Source: Oryzias latipes (taxonomy: Eukaryota > Chordata > Actinopteri > Beloniformes > Adrianichthyidae). From it: a DNA stretch of 64,000 bases. Location: contig NC_019873.2 in NCBI RefSeq assembly GCF_002234675.1, positions 6,721,158 to 6,785,157 of the forward strand. The letters run 5' to 3'. Below, one piece after another: positions 1 to 9,122 of the stretch (positions within the stretch are counted from its first letter, which is position 1; each line of letters starts with the position of its first letter). The notes beneath the pieces are model-generated. The model saw only the letters and a list, made by a program, of their open reading frames with translations, did not search any database and was not told where the DNA came from. Made by a program: the position numbers and the translations under genes.

Positions 1-391
1 CCAGGAAAAATGGACAGAGTTTAATTTGTTCACAGAGCTGAATGCAAAACCTGCATGCTTGGTATGTCATCAACAGGTCGCAGTGTTCAAAATATATAAC
101 ATTCAGCACCACTATGAGACTCACCATAAAGAAAAGTTTCACTGTGTCAGATGTAAAATTTTCAGTCTGTATAAATTTCAATAGACCAACTTTTTTTTAA
201 GTGAAACTAATTCTATTTGAGATCCATTGGCCCCAAGTGATTAGGCTACTATGTTGGCCGAGGCATTTTTTCCAATTGAGTAAAAAAACTAAAACAAAGC
301 TGTTATTTTGCTTTTAAGATACTGGTCCGGCCCTCTTGAGATCAGACGGGTTGAATGTGGCCCCCGAACCAAAATGAGTTTGACACCCCTG
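1..391 (+). mobile_element. hAT transposon remnant (BED finger plus terminal end)
   Basis: Positions 2-184 read as an open frame entering from the left edge. It has a C-x2-C then spaced H..H pattern (ACLVCHQQ followed by QHHYETHH), as in the BED-type zinc finger at the N-terminus of hAT transposases. The frame ends at TAG 182-184 with no catalytic domain. At 370-391 the sequence ends in a hAT-like terminus (gagtttgacacccctg, the complement of a CAGGGGTG start). The two ends without a transposase core indicate an internally deleted copy. The class call rests on motif recognition only. Confidence 0.6.
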
Positions 392-731
392 GATAAGGGA
401 TTCCTAAACCAGTAAAGATCCATTATTCACCTTTTTTGTTTATTGATCATAAAAGGGATTACACTAAGAATCGTGTTTGCATCATAAAAGCTTGTTTTAT
501 TGTGAGAATTTCAGTCATGGATGTCACATTTTTCTGTCTAAAAGATCCAGTATAAACCATGTGAAGCTCTGTGGTGGACCGAGCAGTATAAGACAAGAAC
601 AGCAATCAATTTGATCAAAAATATTTACATTTATTTTTTCAAAAACTGTAAATGGGCAAAAATGAGCCCTTAAAAGAGATCAAAGTAACAAAATTAACGT
701 TGGCAGCGTAGGCAGCCATCACCAGCTCAAA
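392..731. other. AT-rich stretch, nothing recognised
   Basis: About 340 bases with no supportable gene. It contains T-rich and A-rich runs and lies between the hAT end and the start of the segmental duplicon. It has no counterpart beside the second duplicon copy. Confidence 0.5.
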
Positions 732-1206
732 ATCATAACCTTCTCAGCTTTGCGCTCATATCCTCTTCCATTTCACCCCCCTTTCCTCCCCTCTTTACAG
801 TTTTCCACCTCTCTCTTTCCTCTGTAAAAACAATACATACATTAAAGATAAATCATACTAAATAAATCAGATAAAAAACAAACAGGGGTTCATACAGAAG
901 ATTCATAACCTCTGTTGTAACAGTAAAATAAGTCCAACACAAGAGGCCATCAGCTCTGATGTGTTTGCTCAGCTGTTGGACAGGACAAGTTAAAAAAAGA
1001 ATCATGTTTTATTCACATACATGAGGAGGTTTTAATTTGGTTATTTTGCAAAAATGTAAAATTTCCATTTGCAGAAATAAGCTGTTTTATGTAGTTTTTT
1101 TTAAAGAGGATTCACGTGACTTTTTTTGCTTTGGTTTTTTAAAATAACACTTCCCTCTAGACAGAATTCTGAAATTCACTTGGTTTGCTCTTTTTACTTC
1201 TATTAT

Positions 1207-2540
1207 TTTTGTACGTGGGGGCCATGGGTCATATGTTTTATTGGAGGGGAGTGGGAAGGGTGAAGGCTGGGTTGGGTTTTTACTGTTATGTTGTGTGTTT
1301 TCTGTTTTTAATGTTAAAGCGCTTCAAGCTGCACAAATGCATGAGAAGCGCTGTTTTATAAATAAAGTCTGATTTGATTTGATTTCACAGATTTTCTTTA
1401 CTTGATCTGCAATGTGTAGCAATAATTACTGGTTTAATGTGATCATCTGTTGCAATGATAATCAATGATTTTTACTGTTTCTGTTTACTAAAATGATTTG
1501 CAGACTGAAATGAGTCGCAGACCACCGAACATAACCAGCAACTAATGATGACATCACACTATTTGATTGGCAGTATGTTGGTCCGATGACGTCTACGGTA
1601 GAGATTGCATGGATAAATCCATTGAGGACGAGAAGTCTTGATGTAAACAGGTCAAGCTCTGATCGACACAGGGAGATGATCTTCTAAACGGGCTTTTATT
1701 ATTGTTATGATTATTACTAAGTGCGTTTTTGCTTATAGTTTTTTAAACCTGTGCACCCAGGGCCTTTTTTTGGCTGAGCTGACACAGAAGAAGGGTTAGG
1801 TTTAAGTTAATAGGTTAAAACAACAAGCGAGCTAACAACATTAGCCGTGCTAATAACAGATTTAGCCGTGGATCAACTTAAACTGGAATAACCATCAGCC
1901 TTTGCTTTGTCTGGACCAGACTGGTAACACAATATCAGATGATTGTGTGCACGGTTTGTCAGGACTGTCCCCCCAAAAGCCGTCTCCGCCTGTCCCAAAG
2001 CCCGTCCTCGGTCTGGAGGAACAAATCTCCCGGGACAAGCCGGTTCTTCTGAGTCCGGGCGGCAGAACAGGGAAACGGACTGCGGTCCGAAGTCTCCTTC
2101 GTTGTGCACACTGTACCAAAGCACCCTCACATCCCTGCAAACACAAAGCTGAGAGTCCATCTGCTCTGCTCAGAGACATGCAAACGCAATGAATGCACGT
2201 GTGCACATGATTGCACAACAGTAGGAGCACAATTGATTGATCCATGCGCACGGTTTCTTAGATGTTTTTTCTTTTTTACCACTGGCACCCGGCGGGCTCC
2301 GTAGGATTACATAAACTTGATTCTTCCCGCTTCTTTTCAATCAATACATCAAGCTCTACATGAGTTTAGTTATTGACCACTGTTTTTAATCAAGCAAATA
2401 TGGTTTAAGTGTCCTTTTTTTCTGTTTCATTTTCTGTTTTTTTTTTTTATCTATACACTTCAACTTGTCTGTAATGAATCTGTGCACATTCTTTATTGCT
2501 TTGACTACAATGCTTGAAATTAAACAACAAATCCAGGTCA
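1207..2540. repeat. 1.3-kb insertion block in sub-unit a, with GC-rich core
   Basis: Sub-unit b (5600-6130) runs straight through the point where sub-unit a carries these extra bases, so the block looks like an insertion older than the duplication; it is also at about 38690-40030. It opens with a LINE-like 3' tail (aataaagtctgatttgattt near 1360). At 1393-1480 and 2305-2360 it has pieces matching the LINE 3' region at 7815-8115. Between these is an unidentified CpG-rich core (about 1930-2160). The short overlapping frames there are not conserved as proteins between the two copies. Confidence 0.55.
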
Positions 2541-3027
2541 ACAGCTTGACGATTGAAAAGATTGACTTGCTTTACTGGAATGGGTTTAAATGGGATTTGG
2601 TTTTAGTAAGTTTCTCTTTCAAAGAAGTCCTCTGAGATTGACTGAAGCTTCAGGCTGTCCAGGTTTTAAGGTGTGTTTTTGGGAAGTTGTAAATCCAAAC
2701 GCCGTTGGGATTTGGCACGATCCGGTTGAACAAAGAGGAACCAGTACAGACATGTTCAAATGAAGCTAAACATACTCATGCAAAGTTTTTGTGTCTTATC
2801 ATAATGCCATGGTGGTGTCACAGCTCAACATCTATTGTGAAGCAAATAGCTGTAAATAAAGTTAATCCATGTGATTAAATAAAGTTTTGTCTTCACTGAA
2901 ATGTTCTCTCATTGGGACCAACTTCCTGCATTTCTGAACTCAAATCAGTGGTTTGACATATTTAAGAGTTTTTGAAGGAAACAATCTCGTTCAGGGATCT
3001 AATATTCTGATTAAAAAAATGTTTTGC

Positions 3028-3816
3028 CCCGGACATTTCTGTTCAGTCACCAATATGCCATAATCACTCTTTCTTGCCTCCTTGGGATGACAAATTATAT
3101 CAGGAATGGAATGAGAGGGGTTTGTCTAAGCTTGAAGATTTATGCATAGATAACAAATTTGCATCATTTAATCAACTTAAACAAAACTTTAACATTACTA
3201 ATTCACACTTCTATAGGTACTTACAAATTAGACATTACTTGCAGTCCAAAATTAAATTATTTCAAGATCTTCCAGCTGAACATGATCTTTATGACATTTT
3301 CAAAAGTCCCCCTGGCTCCAGACATTTGGTTTCTAGAATAGTGCATTTATTTGATGACAGCACCAGGGTGACATCAACAAAAATGAAAGAAGCTTGGAGT
3401 GAAGAGTTGGGCATTGAAATATCAGAATCAATGTGGGGAAAGTGTTTATCCAAGATTCACTCTTGCTCTGTTAACAGCAGACACCAACTGATACAATTTA
3501 AAATCATCCATCGGCTCCACTACTCCAAAGTACGGTTGCACAAAATAAATCCTTCAATTACTCCCATTTGTGATAGATGTAAAATATCTGAAGGCACATT
3601 GGCTCATGCTTTTTGGTCTTGTCCCTCATTGGCTGACTTCTGGAACAGAATATTTGACTGGTATTCCAAAGCCTATGGTTGCTTTATTACACCCGATGCA
3701 GAGCTTGCCATTTTTGGCTGCATACGTACTAGAGCTATCCCGACTGTAATACAGCCACCACTAAAGAGCACCTAAACTGTATGTTTTGTACACTTGAAAA
3801 AGAAAATAAAATATTG
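3028..3816 (+). mobile_element. 5'-truncated L1-type LINE, ORF2 C-terminal end
   Basis: Perfect 15-bp target-site duplications (aaaaaaatgttttgc) flank it at 3013-3027 and 3817-3831. The open frame 3074-3775 encodes the C-terminal part of an L1-like ORF2: a PPWDDKLYQEWNERG start, a KIIHRLHYSK region and the Cys-rich knuckle CDRCKISEGTLAHAFWSC (C-x2-C-x7-H-x4-C). Endonuclease and reverse transcriptase are missing, as in a normal 5' truncation. It ends in an A-rich tail. The empty site is visible in the second duplicon copy near 40500-40517. Confidence 0.9.
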
Positions 3817-4014
3817 AAAAAAATGTTTTGCATTAATCTGGACATAATGTGACATGTTATAGAATTTGTTAAAGTCAAGGCACGTGAACTGATTTAACCA
3901 TAAAGAGAAAACATTTCATTTTTCAAAAAACATACAGGAGTGGGCGCAGTTCTAGAACATGACCAGCAGGTGTCGCACTAGGAAACATTCTCCACGGCTG
4001 GCAGCAGTTTCACT

Positions 4015-4565
4015 GTAAAAGTCTTTTTATTTTTTTAGTTTTACAGTAAAAGTCTTTTTATTTTTTTAGTTTCACAGTAAAAGTCATTCATTCATCTTCT
4101 TCTTAACCGTTTATTCCCTTTCGGGGTCACGGGGTTGCCGGAGTCTATCCCGGCCACTTGGGCGTAGGCAAGGGTTACCCTGGACTGGTCGCCAGTTTGT
4201 CGCAGGGTAGAATATCCTCAATCACACATCCATTCACTCTCACACTCACACCTATGGACAATTTAGAGTTGCCAATCAACCTATGAAGCATGTTTTTGGA
4301 CGGTGGGAGGAAGCCGGAGATCCCGGAGAAAACCCACGCATGCACAGGGAGAACATGCAAACTCCACACAGAAAGGTCCCCCATTGATGTAGGTTTATCA
4401 TTTCCCCCAGCCGGGACTTGAACTGGAGGCCTTCTTGCTGTGAGGCAAGAGCGCTAACCACTGCGCCACCCTGCAGCCACACACAGTAAAAGTCTTTTTA
4501 TTTTTTTAGTTTCACAGTAAAAGTCTTTTATTTTTTTGGTTTCACAGTAAAAGTCTCTTCTCTGA
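4015..4565. repeat. 31-bp minisatellite, split by a SINE
   Basis: Tandem units of about 31 bp (ttcacagtaaaagtcttttt followed by a T-rich stretch and tag) occur at 4008-4086 and 4488-4556. The SINE at 4087-4487 separates the two groups. The uninterrupted equivalent is at 40693-40836, with about five units. Confidence 0.85.
4087..4487 (-). mobile_element. tRNA-derived SINE
   Basis: Read on the minus strand, the head at 4487-4440 resembles a tRNA gene with a type-2 RNA polymerase III promoter: a box A-like TGGCGCAGTGGTTAGCGC (complement of 4450-4467) and a box B-like GTTCAAGTCCCGGC. A conserved central domain follows (ggtttt ctccgggatc region, 4300-4340), then a tail ending in cattcattcatc. It is flanked by copies of cacagtaaaagtc at 4075-4087 and 4488-4500. 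Open frames on this strand are by-products of the SINE and not genes. Confidence 0.8.
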
Positions 4566-5439
4566 GTCTTCAGATGAGTGATGTCACTGTTTTTTCATGT
4601 CCTGCAGCTGCTTTGCTCCGCCTCTTTCTTGTTGCACTGACTCACCTGTGCTTGCTCTGTGTCAAGCTGTGAAAACGATCGAAACCTTTGGTGAAACTGT
4701 TTGTTGTCGTCCTCTCATCAGAAATATAGTCAGGTAAAACTTAATTACAGCTGTACATATTTGATAATACTATGAAGAAAACATTTCACAGTAAAGGTAC
4801 GGGCTGTAGCCGTGGCTCTCATGCTCCTCATTATGACATTTCTGTTTATCTGTTTGGAGAATAATAAACTTATTTTTATTTTTACAACAAATGTTCACAT
4901 AAGAAACAAAAGTGCTGACATTTTGGAATAAATGGTTGAGTATGAAAACTCTTCTTAAAGTATGAAATTGAGCTTTGTCTCGGAATTCTTTTTTCTCTTT
5001 GGTATTTAAATTTGGAATTTTCGTTTTTAATGTGAAGAGCTTTGAACTACATTTGTTGGAAAAGTACTCAATAAATAAAGTTTTGATTTTGTCAGAAAGG
5101 TGTTAACTCAAGCAATAAAAAAAGCAACGACCAAAGAACCAAAGGTATGAACAGACATGTATTTAACCTGTATAAGCTGACCGAAAAGAAAAAAAACTCA
5201 TTAAAATCATTTTCCGAATGTAAAATACAAAAAGCAAGACAGAAAAGAAAAAAAAGAAAACGTATACAACACCCACACACACACACACAACCTCATAAAG
5301 CATAAAATGAAACATTGACAAGATAAGAACAGAAAAATACTAAGTGGGGCAACAATATATTGGGAACCTGTCCACATCCGTGGCAGGCAGAGGCCACATT
5401 GGATGGACTTATGCAAGGTGAACAATAATGTGGCGCTGC

Positions 5440-5530
5440 CTGGAGGTGCTCCAGTGTGGAGGTCCTCCAGTGTGGAGGTCCTCCAGTGTGGGGGTCCTCC
5501 AGTGTGGGGGTCCTCCAGTGTGGAGGTGCT
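5440..5530. repeat. 16-bp VNTR
   Basis: Five to six tandem copies of a 16-bp unit (tccagtgtggaggtcc, with ggag/gggg variants). The second duplicon has only about two units at 41739-41770, so the array changed length after duplication. The proline/threonine-rich frames through it are repeat artefacts. Confidence 0.9.
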
Positions 5531-6119
5531 GATTGTGGGAATGAGCAGAAGGTGTTGTGCCCCTGGAGGAGGCATGCCCAACAGAACCCAGACGTGTTTT
5601 TATCAAATCCAATTTGGTTATTTTGCAAAACTGTAACATTTGTATTTAATCAGCTGTTTTTAAAGAGCACTCACATGTCTATTTTGCTTTGGTTTTGCTG
5701 TGTTTGCCTAACTTGTTTTAAATTAACACTTTGAATTGTGAAATTCAGTTGGTTTGCTCCTTTTATTCTTATCTCAGCCTGTGGTTGATGGCTCAATTCC
5801 CTCTTCCTCTTTCCTTTTCAATTTCCTCTTCCAGCTTGACGAGTGAAAAGATTGACTTACTTTACTGGAATGGGTTTTCAATGGGATTTGGTTTTAGTAA
5901 GTTTCTTTTTCAAAGAAGTCCTCTGAGATTGACTGATGCTTCAGGCTGTCCAGGTTTTTAGTGTGTTTGTGGGAAGATGTGAATCCAAACGCCGTTGGGA
6001 TTTGGCACGATCAGGTTGAACAAAGAGGAACCAGTACAGACATGTTCAAATGAAGCTAAACATACTCTCCGTGGGATTAAATTAAGTTTTGTCTTTACTG
6101 AAATGTTCTCACATTGGAA

Positions 6120-6153
6120 CCAACTTTCTGTATTTTTAGAAATACAGAAAGTT
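6120..6153. repeat. Short perfect hairpin at LINE junction
   Basis: Arms caactttctgtattt and aaatacagaaagttg are exact complements around a four-base loop (ttag). The hairpin sits where duplicon homology stops and LINE sequence begins. Confidence 0.8.
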
Positions 6154-6159
6154 GTGTCT

Positions 6160-7690
6160 GTGTGATTTGTCTGATGTCTGATGTGAAAGAAAATGAGCTG
6201 ATATCAATTGTGAATAATTTCAAGAGTAAAAACTCAAAAGATTGTGAGGATAGAGATATGAAGGTGGTGAAAAAATCATTTACAGTGTATCTAAGCCTCT
6301 AACATACATATGTAACTTATCATTACGAACTGGGAGATTCCCGAATCAAATGAAAATAGCCAAAGTGATTCCTATCTATAAGAGTGGAGACAAACACCAA
6401 TTTACAAACTATAGACCTGTTTCTCTTCTTCCACAATTCTCAAAAATTTTAGAAAAAATATTCAATGATAAATTAGCTTTATTTATTGAAAAATATAACA
6501 TTATAAATGAAAACCAATATGGTTTTAGAGAAAACAGATCAACCTCATTGGCTATCATTGATGCTGTGGAGGAAATCACAAATGCTCTGGACGAAAAGAA
6601 ATATGCAGCTGGAATTTTCATTGATTTAAACAAAGCATTTGACACTCTCAATCATGAAATTCTGCTTGACAAACTGGAAGTGTATGGGATAAGAGGACTA
6701 GCGCTAACTTGGGTCAGAAGCTATTTAACGGGAAGAAAACAATTTATCAAGATTGATGAATTTACATCAGAAACCAAAGAGATAAGTTGTGGTGTCCCAC
6801 AAGGATCAATCCTGGGCCCGCTACTATTCAATATTTACATAAATGATATATTCAATGTTTCAAAGCTTATGAAACTCATGATTTGCTGATGACACAAATA
6901 TATTCTATTATAAAGAAAATCATAGGGAACTTATCAAGGTGGTGAACACAGAGTTAAACAAAATAAAACTATGGATTTATTACAACAAATTATCTTTGAA
7001 CCTAGATAAAACCAAAGTGATGTTTTTTGGAAACTACAACGCAAATAAAGAGCCCTCAATTGTAATAAATAATGTCTTAATCGAAAGTGTTACAGAAATC
7101 AAATTCTTAGGGGTTTTTAATCGATGACAAACTAAGTTGGAAGCCACACATCAGACACATACAAACTAAAGTCTCAAAAAGTATTTCAATCGTAAATAAA
7201 TCTAAACATATATTAGGATACAACAGTAGAAATGTTACGGGGGGTTGTGGGAGTACCCAGGTGCAGAGAGGAGGAGGCAGGAGGTTTCAGGGAAGAAGGA
7301 GTTTTAATAAACAAACCAAAAATCTACAAAACCACTGCAACAGGCAGGCAAAACTCGAAACTTGAACTACACAGGAACTCGGGGTTTGACATAATATGGA
7401 CCAGCACAGGAGGAAGGGAAAGACAAGACTTAAATACATAGAAGGCAACAAGACACAAGTGGAAACACTCAGGACTGATGGGGAAAGGTAAAACCTGAAC
7501 AACAAAACAGGAAATGCTACAAAATAAAACAGGAAGTAACTCACTACTGGCACTAAACTTTGGAACGGTTTAAGTAATGAGCTCAGAAAATGTTCAAATA
7601 TTCAAATATTCAAGAAAATGTATAAAGAAACTCTTATTTCAGGATATGAAGATAAGAGGATTTAAGGATCAACAGGTGTTTGAATAATTC
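6160..7690 (+). pseudogene. CR1/Rex1-like LINE reverse transcriptase, broken
   Basis: The frame 6350-6889 encodes reverse transcriptase motifs: KVIPIYKSGDKHQFTNYRPVSLLP, IFIDLNKAFDTLNHEILLDK and GVPQGSILGPLLFNIYIND. Weaker homologous sequence reaches back to about 6163. A frameshift lies near 6886, just before the (A)DDTN catalytic box, and the protein continues at 6939-7127 (LNLDKTKVMFFG, IKFLGV). A second shift follows near 7122. An unrelated repeat interrupts it at 7233-7540, after which the C-terminal end (WNGLSNELRKCSN) resumes at 7560. It is non-functional; clade placement is by motif resemblance only. Confidence 0.75.
7233..7540. mobile_element. Unclassified interspersed repeat inside the LINE
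   Basis: About 308 bp (ttacggggggttgtgggagt to aacaggaagtaac) interrupts the LINE frame between its reverse transcriptase and its C-terminus. It resembles a common fish non-autonomous repeat, but I could not see clear terminal inverted repeats or target duplications. Short frames through it are not genes. Confidence 0.5.
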
Positions 7691-7799
7691 CAAATACATG
7701 TGTGAACTTGATTGTGGTGAAATAATCAAAGCTCTTTTAATTACAACCAATGAGTGTTACATTGTAATGTTCAATACTGATTACTGAAATGTTTGAATT

Positions 7800-8160
7800 A
7801 CAATCAATTTTCGATTTTTTTTACTTGATCTGCAATGTGTAGCAATAATTACTGGTTTAATGTTATCATGTGTTCTAATGATAATCAATTATTATTACAT
7901 ATCGGTACCGTTGCTGTTTACTGAAATCATGAATGAATGTTTTCTGAAGATCATCAATCATTACTAGGCACTGGATTTTGTTACTTCAAAAGAATCTATC
8001 TGATCAGAACCGGATTTAAAACACTGTAAAACTATCAAATGAATGAACTCATTAGAGGTGGGATTATATAAACCTGCTTCTTCCCACTCCTTTTCAAGCA
8101 ATAAATCAAGCTCTACTTATACTTCAGTTAATGATCACTGTATTTAAACATAATAATATA
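7800..8160. repeat. LINE 3' UTR-like segment
   Basis: The stretch from ttacttgatctgcaatgtgt to cttcttcccactcc looks like the 3' untranslated part of the LINE immediately upstream. Parts of it recur at 1393-1480 and 2305-2360 and in the second duplicon (38888-38975 and 39805-39840), so the family is repeated locally. Confidence 0.55.
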
Positions 8161-8175
8161 ATATAATAATTTATA

Positions 8176-8702
8176 ATGTTTTGTTTTGACAACAGAGACT
8201 ATTTCATCACAGTGGACTATTACTCGAATTTTTGGGAGATAGACTATCTACCAGACACAAAATCCACTACAGTGATAAAGAAACTGAAAGCTCATTTTGC
8301 TCGTCAAGGCATCCCAGATACAGTAATACAGACAATGGTCCCCAATTCACTTCACAAGAGTTCAAAAGATTTAGCAGACAGTGGGAATTCCATCATAGGA
8401 CATAATCACCAGGACACGCCCAAAGCAACGGCAAAGCTGAATCAGCAGTGAAAATGACAAAAAAGCTCTTGTTAAAGGCCAAAACAGCAGGACAAGATCC
8501 TTATCTAGCAATGCTGGATCATCGCAACACACCATCTCAAGGTCTGAACTCCAGTCCAGCGCAGAGACTACTTAGTCGCCGCACAAGAACACTACTTCCC
8601 CCAAGGACAAGTCTTCTCCAACCGACAATTCTACAAGCACAGCTGGATTTGAAGTCCAATCAGCAACGCCAGTGCTCATCTACATCTCATTCTACTTGGT
8701 AA
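8176..8702 (+). pseudogene. Ty3/Gypsy integrase fragment, frameshifted
   Basis: Two abutting frames, 8176-8451 and 8448-8702, give an integrase-core-like protein: YFITVDYYSNFWEIDYLPDT with the first catalytic aspartate, LKAHFARQGIPDTVI before the second, and KLLLKAKTAGQDPYLAMLDH with RNTPSQGLNSSPAQRLL after the third acidic position. The second catalytic stretch is damaged by frameshifts near 8335-8440. No LTRs or other gypsy domains are attached on this strand. It is a dead fragment. Confidence 0.7.
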
Positions 8703-8811
8703 TCATGTTTCCATGTTTGAGTTCATAAAATAATCACAGAGAAAGTCTCTGCTTCAACTTCCGCAGTGAAAGCTGCGTCTTTACGACTTTTGCAACTTTA
8801 CTCATTTTATA

Positions 8812-8815
8812 TATA

Positions 8816-8884
<69 letters not shown>

Positions 8885-8895
8885 CATTTTATTTA

Positions 8896-8965
<70 letters not shown>
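8812..8965. repeat. (TA)n microsatellite
   Basis: Two long TA runs are separated by a T-rich/TG-rich break near 8876-8905. The array lies about 160 bases upstream of the epcam A start codon. Confidence 0.95.
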
Positions 8966-8969
<4 letters not shown>

Positions 8970-9001
8970 CCAAAAACCCCCTTTGGGTAGTTTTTGGCTG
9001 A
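8966..9001. repeat. Short inverted repeat upstream of epcam A
   Basis: tcagccaaaaac at 8966-8977 and gtttttggctga at 8990-9001 are perfect complements around a 12-base loop. It could be the residue of a small transposon end next to the TA array. Confidence 0.75.
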
Positions 9002-9122
9002 GTCTGGCGGTTTTCAGATGACTTTAGGGCTGGAAAACTGTGACTCTATCTGTGACTCTATTTTGACTTCAGCAGATGCGAGGAGCTCCAGAATAGCTGT
9101 TTTATAGCTGGATTTCTACATC

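Larger units (their letters stand above)
732..6130. repeat. Segmental duplicon, copy 1 (pairs with 38138-42840)
   Basis: From the shared start (accttctcagctttgcgctc) this block matches 38138 onward base for base over long stretches, with scattered substitutions and small indels. It is made of two diverged sub-units. A 235-bp segment at 2543-2779 recurs at 5834-6067, and again at 40032-40267 and 42076-42309 in the other copy. Another shared segment lies at 1025-1207 and 5600-5760. Copy 1 has insertions that copy 2 lacks: a LINE at 3028-3816 and a SINE at 4087-4487. These insertions therefore post-date the duplication. Confidence 0.85.

Noticed and set aside
1873-2304. Overlapping 66-118 aa frames on both strands (and at 39363-39741) as small genes
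   Set aside because: Changes between the two copies are spread over all codon positions, there is no domain, and both strands are open because the stretch is GC-rich.
4175-4482. Minus-strand proteins of 68-69 aa
   Set aside because: They lie wholly in the SINE and reflect its sequence.
4440-4487. Functional tRNA gene
   Set aside because: Box A and B-like motifs are there, but the cloverleaf is not; it is the head of a tRNA-derived SINE.
5207-5628. Proline/threonine-rich proteins around the VNTR
   Set aside because: Translation of a 16-bp tandem repeat in several frames; lengths differ between duplicons.
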